Source of the DNA: Oxynema aestuarii AP17
GTDB taxonomy: Bacteria > Cyanobacteriota > Cyanobacteriia > Cyanobacteriales > Laspinemataceae
Reading direction: 5' to 3'
Assembly: GCF_012295525.1 (NCBI RefSeq)
Contig: NZ_CP051167.1
Location: 5,493,299 to 5,557,298, forward strand
Length of the DNA stretch: 64,000 nt
Under the pieces are notes generated by a model. It did not search any database. It was not told the DNA's origin and saw nothing but the letters and a program-made list of their open reading frames with translations. Positions 58,022 through 64,000 of this stretch are shown piece by piece (the first letter of the stretch is position 1; every line of letters begins with the position of its first letter). The position numbers and the translations under genes are program-made.

Positions 58022-61000
58022 ATGCCTCAGCAACGCAAAATCAAAAAGGCTCTAAATCGGCTCGTCCAGTCGATGACCCGTTGCGTCCAACAGGCCACTA
58101 GCCGAGAAGCCTACCAACTCATGCGCGCCGCCTTACTCAGCAAGCGGCAGTCGCAATCTGGCTTTGTCTTGCCTACCACCACTTTGCTCATTGTAGTCAT
58201 GCTTTTGGTGGCGGGGGCGCTGATTTTCCGATCTTACCAGCGATCGACCGACGTGATTGGCGACTTTAAACGACAACAGGTACAGAATGGAGCGAGTCCG
58301 GCGATCGAACGGGCTAAAGCTAAGCTGGAATACTTATTTGAAGAAGGAGTACAGACGGCGGGAGTTCCCAGCGAAAGGACTTTAGAAGAATTTTTAGCAG
58401 GTGGCGATCCAGAAAACTCCATCAATGCCTATAAATTTCCTGATGAAGAGTTTATTGGAGACAGTCCATCTTTAACTTTACCAACGAACGATGGGGTAGT
58501 TCCGGCGTGGACTTTTGAAACCGATACAGATGGCGATGGAACTGCCGATTCGATTACAGCCTATGCCATTCTCGCAAGAACAGGAAGAGAACAAGGCGGG
58601 ACAATTCAAACGATGGATCCTAAGCGAGCTGATGATTTACCAGATCAGTTCACCGAGTTAGCAACCGAAGATGATAAAGCTAACTACATGGTAGTCAGCA
58701 ACGGCCCCTTATCTGCGGGTAGTGCAACAGATGAATTATGCGAACCCAGATTTGTAGCCTCAGATCAGGATAATAGTACCTTTATTCAAGGGTGGTTTGA
58801 ACAAGGTAGCGCTTTATTGCGGAAAAATTTCCAGGTTTATGCAGTCACCATCCCCAAAGTTTTAGCTGAAGGCGGAACAATAACTTCTCCATCGATTTCG
58901 ACATTACTTTATCAACAAGATCGAACTTTAGAGCGAGCCAATAAATGGGGGGCTTGGTTCCGAACAGACATAGAACTTTACACCGGTCCTACATTTCGTT
59001 GGAATGGAGCAATTCATACAGAAGGCACTTTGTTCGCACGCGGACGTGATGGAATTCGCAGTTATTTGATTAGTGCTCAAAACTCCTGCTTCTACGACCC
59101 TGCACTCAACTCGGAAGTGAGAGGAGAAAAGCAAATTGTTTCAGCAATTCCTGGGGCGCCACAAGCCGAAGGAAATCAACGAGGCAATGTGGCCTTCGAT
59201 CTTCATGGCGGTGCATCCCCGGAATTTGCTTTGCTCAATCCTGATACCGATTCGGTCAACTCAACCGATAGCTCGATTGGCATCATGCTCGATCCCGAGA
59301 AAATCGTGACGCAGAATGCATCAGTTTACCGCGATCCCGATGCAGTGGATGTCGGACCATTTGATGCGGATGTCTCCGCACGTATTAATCGAGGTGAAGC
59401 TACCCAAGATGAACGAACGGATTGTCCGCCCTATATTGACGACACTTATCGAGCCGATAATATCAGAGGTCCAAAGCCAGGATACAGCAAACCTCAAGTC
59501 GATCCGGAGACAGGGGAGTGTTCGGCAGAGTTAGGAGGCAGTGTTGGCGCTCCCATTGGAAATGGGGAACTAGAGCTAATTCGTAACGAGCCACCACCGT
59601 TGCAACCCGATTCTTACGGTCTCGATGGCTACTGGGAACGCCGTGCGCGTGGTGAAGGACTACGTATTATTGTTGGAGAACGCTTAGAATTAGGCAATGC
59701 TTTTGGTTGGACCATCGATCTCAACCGAGATGGAGACTACCAAGATCCTGGGGAAAAAGATATTGGTGAGGATCCACTCAATCCTCATGACTTGGATCCC
59801 GACCCAGTAGCTCGCCAGGGAAGCATTAATTATCCCCCAATGAATCAGCGTAAAAGTGAACTGGTACAACGCCGGACACTGCGGGATAATTTAGCTGCAG
59901 TTCAAGCCACAGCTATTTACCATCATAGTGATGCCAGTCAGGGTTATCACCCAGTTGCTTATGTAGCAACGACCGTTCATCCGGGAACCAGCACGACTTT
60001 ACAAAGGAGTTCGACCTTTGAGCAACCTTTATCGGCTTTCAATGTTAAATCAGCAGCTGATGGTGGTTCGGGTTTGTTTGGCAGCACCTTTGGTAACGAT
60101 TCTAATGAAATTTTAATTGACTTTTTGACAGGAAGAGGAACTAACGGTTGGGAGTTTAATACCCATCTAGCCTCAGATTTTGAGCCAGGAACACCGTTAT
60201 GGACGGCTTTACAAAATCTCGCGAATTTTACAGGCGATCGCGACGGAGCCTATCCACCCAATCTTCAATGTCCTCCTCCAAATACAACCTCTGAAAATTT
60301 GGTTGGTTCATTTTCTCACCCCGATCGCTATCCCGATGCCTTTTTAACGATGTGGGGGAATTTCTCTAATCTTCAGTGTATTTTGTTCAGAGAGCAGACT
60401 GAACTTCCCAGTGCTGGGGCTCAGGGAGAGATGAGCTTAGCTCATGCCACTACCTTCCATACGGCAGCAGGAACCCTAGGGATGCTGGCGTACAATATTG
60501 CATATCTTGAAGATTACGATTACACCGACGCAAATAATAAACAACAACTGGAAGAATTAGACAATGCTTTACAAATCCTTAGTGATGGAAATACGGACAA
60601 CGGCGAAGTACAGATCCAAGATGTAAGTGGCGAAGACCATATCAAAGTTGTTGATAATAGTGGAACCGAGGTTGCGTCTATTCCTGGAAGTTTTCCAACG
60701 AGAGAGGCTTATTTACTTGGGTTAGAAGCGATTGAAAAACCCGAGTTAGCAGAACTCGCTCGGTTGTTGCACCTTAAGGAACAAGTTAAGCGCGATCGGG
60801 AATTTGGTTTTGCTCAATCTCCTGCAGCAGAAGTTCCAGCGACTGATATCGATGGGAATAAAAAAATCACTGGTGGTGGGCCTTACTACACATACCCTGT
60901 CCGTTTTATTGATGATTTTTCTCATGGTAATGTCATTTACGATAAAGACGGAGCTCCTGACGGTGAAAATCAAATCAAAATTGGCTGTGACTTCAGTAGT

Positions 61001-62698
61001 AATGGCAACGACTATTTCGGGTTTGGAGATCCAGGAAATGCAGCAGGAGCTCCTGAAGCACAATTAGAAAAGCGTTTTATCGATCTTGCTACTCTGATTT
61101 GCTCGACAACACCCAAATTTCCCTCATTGCATTATATTTTCCCCACACAAGCCCACGATCGCCACGAAACAGCAACAGGTATCTCGCAACCGACAACCGA
61201 ACCCTACATCAGCAATACAACCGCAGACACTAACTTCGAGCCTGTCAATCCAGCAGATATTGCGTTAATGCCTAAACCTTTGGATTTTAATAGCGCCGAA
61301 TGGTTTCTACCTACAGAAAGTGGTCCGGGTGGGAATAATCCAAACAATAGTAGTCAGGAATTGGTCTTAGCTGATGGAGCGCTAAGGCGTGTAGCGATTA
61401 AAGATTCTGCGCTCTATGATGGTCGCGAAGCGATGAGTGTGAGAACTCTGAATTTAGATCTCGAACTCCTCCGCGAAAATCAGATCCAAGGGGACTTTTG
61501 GTTACCTGAAAGTGGAATTGTCTTTGCCTTCCGAGAAGATGCAGTGCGCGAAGATGCGCTTTACAAAGAACAAGATCCCAAAGATCTTCGGATCAAAGCA
61601 GTCGATTACTACCCCGACCCCGATCGCCGTCCCTATGGTTTCCGGTTCAAAAATGGTCGCTATATTAATCGGGGTGATAACAACGCCAATGGGATGACTT
61701 TCATTACCGATAATCCGTTGTACATCCAGGGTGCATTTAACCTACATGCTACTGCTGACGGGGCAACAACGAACGAAATACAAGAGTTTACCCAAACCTT
61801 GCCCGCCAATGGTAACTATGATGAAAATGACTTTTACGGTCGTACCGATCTCAACCCGAGTTTCTCGCGACCGGGACAAGATAATTGGCGACCAGTAGAA
61901 GTTTTAGCAGATGCTATTACCATTCTTTCGGACAACTTCTGTGATGGCAGTATTGAAGATGGAATTATCTATGCCGGAGATAACGATCCGAACGAAGCCG
62001 ATAAATTGGGTGCTGCACGGCGTCAAACCTTATATGGCTGCAACAATGCCTCCAACTACACCTCTTATCTGAATCAAAACCGTCCGTCCACTGCGCTAGA
62101 TTCTAGCGTTGAATGGCAACGAGAAAACCCCTTCGATCGACAGCTAAGCACTCCGTTCGCTCCAAACTCACCCATTCTAATTTCACGTAATGGTATTCAT
62201 CAAACCACCGCAGGCGACTATGATGGCACCTTTCTGAAATTTGCTGACAAGCAAAACCAGGGCAAGAATCTCATCAATCCCATCGCCACGACCGTCAACC
62301 TCGTCTTGGTTAGTGGCATTTCACCAACACAAGAAAATCAACTCAATGGCGGGCTGCACAATTTCCCTCGCTTGCTGGAAAACTGGAATGATACAGTCGT
62401 GCTGACGATCCAAGGTTCGCTGATGCAACTCAACTTTAGTAATTATGCGACAGCACCCTTCGATCAGGATGGTTGGGAAGACGGTCAACCAACAGCCGCT
62501 CTTATTTTCCCTTACTACAGTCCACCGCAACGGAATTGGGGTTACGATGTCGGGCTGCAATATCTGCCTGCCGGACCGGTTTCTAAGCGTCTTGTTAGCT
62601 TATCCAACGAGCGGGATGAATTTTATCGCGAACTACCTGCTGACGATCGATATATTTGCAAGTTGCGCGATGCGATTGGATTCGGCTGTCAAGAGTAA
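58022..62698 (+). CDS. hpsA: Hormogonium polysaccharide protein HpsA
   Basis: A very large protein (1558 residues) of the HpsA family, needed for hormogonium polysaccharide export and gliding. After a basic leader, residues 47-70 (GFVLPTTTLLIVVMLLVAGA) form a type-IV-pilin-like helix behind a prepilin-type Gly, but the usual Glu at mature position 5 is Thr52, so assembly into a pilus is doubtful. The rest is a long extracellular Asp/Asn/Pro-rich region without recognised enzyme motifs, with several conserved Trp/Tyr patches. AGGGAG is 6 nt from ATG 58022. hpsB follows after 16 bp, hence co-transcribed. Confidence 0.9.
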   Translation: MPQQRKIKKALNRLVQSMTRCVQQATSREAYQLMRAALLSKRQSQSGFVLPTTTLLIVVMLLVAGALIFRSYQRSTDVIGDFKRQQVQNGASPAIERAKAKLEYLFEEGVQTAGVPSERTLEEFLAGGDPENSINAYKFPDEEFIGDSPSLTLPTNDGVVPAWTFETDTDGDGTADSITAYAILARTGREQGGTIQTMDPKRADDLPDQFTELATEDDKANYMVVSNGPLSAGSATDELCEPRFVASDQDNSTFIQGWFEQGSALLRKNFQVYAVTIPKVLAEGGTITSPSISTLLYQQDRTLERANKWGAWFRTDIELYTGPTFRWNGAIHTEGTLFARGRDGIRSYLISAQNSCFYDPALNSEVRGEKQIVSAIPGAPQAEGNQRGNVAFDLHGGASPEFALLNPDTDSVNSTDSSIGIMLDPEKIVTQNASVYRDPDAVDVGPFDADVSARINRGEATQDERTDCPPYIDDTYRADNIRGPKPGYSKPQVDPETGECSAELGGSVGAPIGNGELELIRNEPPPLQPDSYGLDGYWERRARGEGLRIIVGERLELGNAFGWTIDLNRDGDYQDPGEKDIGEDPLNPHDLDPDPVARQGSINYPPMNQRKSELVQRRTLRDNLAAVQATAIYHHSDASQGYHPVAYVATTVHPGTSTTLQRSSTFEQPLSAFNVKSAADGGSGLFGSTFGNDSNEILIDFLTGRGTNGWEFNTHLASDFEPGTPLWTALQNLANFTGDRDGAYPPNLQCPPPNTTSENLVGSFSHPDRYPDAFLTMWGNFSNLQCILFREQTELPSAGAQGEMSLAHATTFHTAAGTLGMLAYNIAYLEDYDYTDANNKQQLEELDNALQILSDGNTDNGEVQIQDVSGEDHIKVVDNSGTEVASIPGSFPTREAYLLGLEAIEKPELAELARLLHLKEQVKRDREFGFAQSPAAEVPATDIDGNKKITGGGPYYTYPVRFIDDFSHGNVIYDKDGAPDGENQIKIGCDFSSNGNDYFGFGDPGNAAGAPEAQLEKRFIDLATLICSTTPKFPSLHYIFPTQAHDRHETATGISQPTTEPYISNTTADTNFEPVNPADIALMPKPLDFNSAEWFLPTESGPGGNNPNNSSQELVLADGALRRVAIKDSALYDGREAMSVRTLNLDLELLRENQIQGDFWLPESGIVFAFREDAVREDALYKEQDPKDLRIKAVDYYPDPDRRPYGFRFKNGRYINRGDNNANGMTFITDNPLYIQGAFNLHATADGATTNEIQEFTQTLPANGNYDENDFYGRTDLNPSFSRPGQDNWRPVEVLADAITILSDNFCDGSIEDGIIYAGDNDPNEADKLGAARRQTLYGCNNASNYTSYLNQNRPSTALDSSVEWQRENPFDRQLSTPFAPNSPILISRNGIHQTTAGDYDGTFLKFADKQNQGKNLINPIATTVNLVLVSGISPTQENQLNGGLHNFPRLLENWNDTVVLTIQGSLMQLNFSNYATAPFDQDGWEDGQPTAALIFPYYSPPQRNWGYDVGLQYLPAGPVSKRLVSLSNERDEFYRELPADDRYICKLRDAIGFGCQE

Positions 62699-62714
62699 AT
62701 AGGGAGGTTGAAAC

Positions 62715-63380
62715 ATGCTAGATATCAGCCAAAAAGGCAGCGAGCGAGGACTGACGCTCATGGAGTCGTTAGCGGCAATTGTCATTTTTGGAATTGCCAT
62801 TACTGCCATTACACCACCATTGATGATGGCGATGGCTGCTCGCGTTCGTGCTCACCGAGCTGAGCAAGCCTTACAAATTGCTCAAAGTGAAATTGACCGA
62901 GTCAGACTATTGATGGAAAAAGGCAATAGTGGTTTGCCCAGCGCTGAGTTTGTCGATCTCTTACCTCCAGCATCGGGTGCGGCCACATCAAATGAAGTGG
63001 CTGCCCCAACAGCAGTTGAAAGTGACTGTACCACTCTTGCCGATTCTACCAATACAGCTTGTGCTGTTGATATTGAAAATGATGGAACCGATGATTTTGT
63101 CATTCAAACGTTCCGTACTCATTCCTGTGAATCAGAAAATAGCCAAGGAGAAAGGATCCCACTAGGCTTTAGGATGGGTGTACGAGTTTACACAAAGAGT
63201 TCATTTGACGCCCATAGCGGTTCTCTAGGAACGAAACAAGGATCCTTGGCATTCTCAGCAGCAACTACATCTGGCAAATCTCCTCTAGCAGTTATGGAAG
63301 TACCGATCGTGAGAAGCGATTTACCTCTGTCAAATGTAATATACAAAAGCGTCATTAATGGAGAAACTTGTGAACTCTAA
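62715..63380 (+). CDS. hpsB: Hps pseudopilin HpsB
   Basis: A 221-residue pseudopilin. The prepilin site is G12|L13TLME with Glu at mature position 5, then a hydrophobic helix (SLAAIVIFGIAITAITPPLMM) and the amphipathic MAARVRAHRAEQALQIAQSEIDRVR stalk typical of GspI/J-like proteins. Two Cys pairs in the globular part may be disulfides. Together with HpsA and HpsC it would form a type-II-secretion-like pseudopilus that moves the polysaccharide. GGGAGG lies 9 nt before ATG 62715; it follows hpsA by 16 bp. Confidence 0.88.
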   Translation: MLDISQKGSERGLTLMESLAAIVIFGIAITAITPPLMMAMAARVRAHRAEQALQIAQSEIDRVRLLMEKGNSGLPSAEFVDLLPPASGAATSNEVAAPTAVESDCTTLADSTNTACAVDIENDGTDDFVIQTFRTHSCESENSQGERIPLGFRMGVRVYTKSSFDAHSGSLGTKQGSLAFSAATTSGKSPLAVMEVPIVRSDLPLSNVIYKSVINGETCEL

Positions 63381-63590
63381 ATCGTAATGTTGTTGAATTC
63401 AGACAAATTGCTACAACACTAAAATTTGGAACGCTCACCAGTTTAGATCGCTATTTTAATCGATCGTTCTCTTCATATTCACCCCTCGATTCAGAGTAAA
63501 GTTGCTGAGGATAGCTCTCGGATCCAAGAACACCAAAGTTCCTAAAAGTCTATGTGTAAACAAAACCTTTAAAGTGAAAGCATTAGAGCC

Positions 63591-64000
63591 ATGGATGAAA
63601 ACAACCTTAATTATATCTTAAAAGCATATCTTCGGTTTCGTAAATCGCGATCGAGCAATAAAGGGTTTACCATCTTAGAAATTCTGATGGCTATCCTTAT
63701 TACTGCTATGGTTTTATATGCGATGCTTTCACTGGTTGTGAATTTGCTCGGACTGGAAAAACGAGAGACTGCAAAAAACCAAGTTCAGCAAGATATGGGT
63801 CAAGCGATCGATTATATAGCAACGGAGTTAAAGCAGGCCGTCTATATCTATGAAGGACAAGATTTAGAGAATTTAGTTAGTTTTCCGGATGAAGTACATC
63901 CTATTTTAGGATTTTGGAAAATTGAGAAAGTGCCTTACCGAAATAATCCAGAAGGCAATCAAAAATTACCTGACTCCTGTAGTGGAGCCACAGCTAGCGA
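63591..64000 (+). CDS. hpsC: Hps pseudopilin HpsC, 5' part
   Basis: The gene runs off the right edge; 136 codons are visible. A short leader ends at the prepilin site G25|F26TILE with Glu at mature position 5, followed by the hydrophobic ILMAILITAMVLYAMLSLVVN and an amphipathic NQVQQDMGQAIDYIATELKQ stretch, the GspJ/PilW-like pattern of HpsC. It starts at ATG 63591, 210 bp after hpsB; no strong ribosome binding site is seen. The full length and C-terminus lie beyond the window. Confidence 0.85.
   Translation, partial: MDENNLNYILKAYLRFRKSRSSNKGFTILEILMAILITAMVLYAMLSLVVNLLGLEKRETAKNQVQQDMGQAIDYIATELKQAVYIYEGQDLENLVSFPDEVHPILGFWKIEKVPYRNNPEGNQKLPDSCSGATAS

Overview
The window comes from a cyanobacterium, most likely a filamentous, gliding one. 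Photosystem I genes psaF and psaJ are present. The octamer GCGATCGC (HIP1) is extremely common. There is a Ycf52-type GNAT, and the hormogonium-polysaccharide genes hpsA, hpsB, hpsC and two hpsE-like glycosyltransferases point to a motile filament. I cannot name the species from sequence alone.

Layout. 1-2.9 kb: the 3' part of a giant secreted adhesin with cadherin-like modules and RTX-like calcium repeats. 2.9-9.8 kb: a small exported protein, a DUF4258 protein, a GNAT, an ACT-domain protein, an alpha/beta hydrolase, tsaD, then psaF-psaJ. 9.9-14.5 kb: a leftward polysaccharide operon (glycosyltransferase, sugar-phosphate transferase, gmd, fcl) that makes and uses GDP-fucose. 14.9-19.0 kb: an RRM protein, then zinc uptake genes znuA-znuC and znuB, with an SmtB-type zinc sensor between them in reverse orientation. 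19-21 kb: aguA-aguB (agmatine to putrescine). 21.0-22.6 kb: a decayed stretch with remnants of a carotenoid-isomerase-like oxidoreductase and of a small membrane protein. 22.6-24.4 kb: thyX, dut and a dCMP deaminase, the three steps that make and use dUMP for dTMP.

24.6-35.3 kb, all rightward: a two-partner-secretion hemagglutinin-like protein, an exported TPR-CHAT protease-like protein whose start overlaps the preceding stop, a DUF928 protein, a CHASE2 hybrid histidine kinase and a second receiver-kinase. I read this as a surface or periplasmic effector module with its own sensor. It is the best candidate in the window for a poorly described system.

35.3-44.7 kb is mostly housekeeping: an APH/P-loop kinase fusion, adenosine kinase, argC, eno, gloA and clpB. 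44.8-55.1 kb, between clpB and htpG, is a polysaccharide cluster: two HpsE-like GTs, two GT4 enzymes, a methyltransferase, a CE6-type acetylesterase, an SGNH protein, an MBOAT acyltransferase and a sulfotransferase. From about 46.7 kb it is strikingly AT-rich and nearly free of HIP1. Together with hpsABC at 58-64 kb it suggests an acylated, sulfated extracellular polysaccharide linked to a pseudopilin secretion apparatus. No tRNA, rRNA, CRISPR array or intact insertion sequence was seen. All functional calls come from reading motifs by eye; no database search was run.
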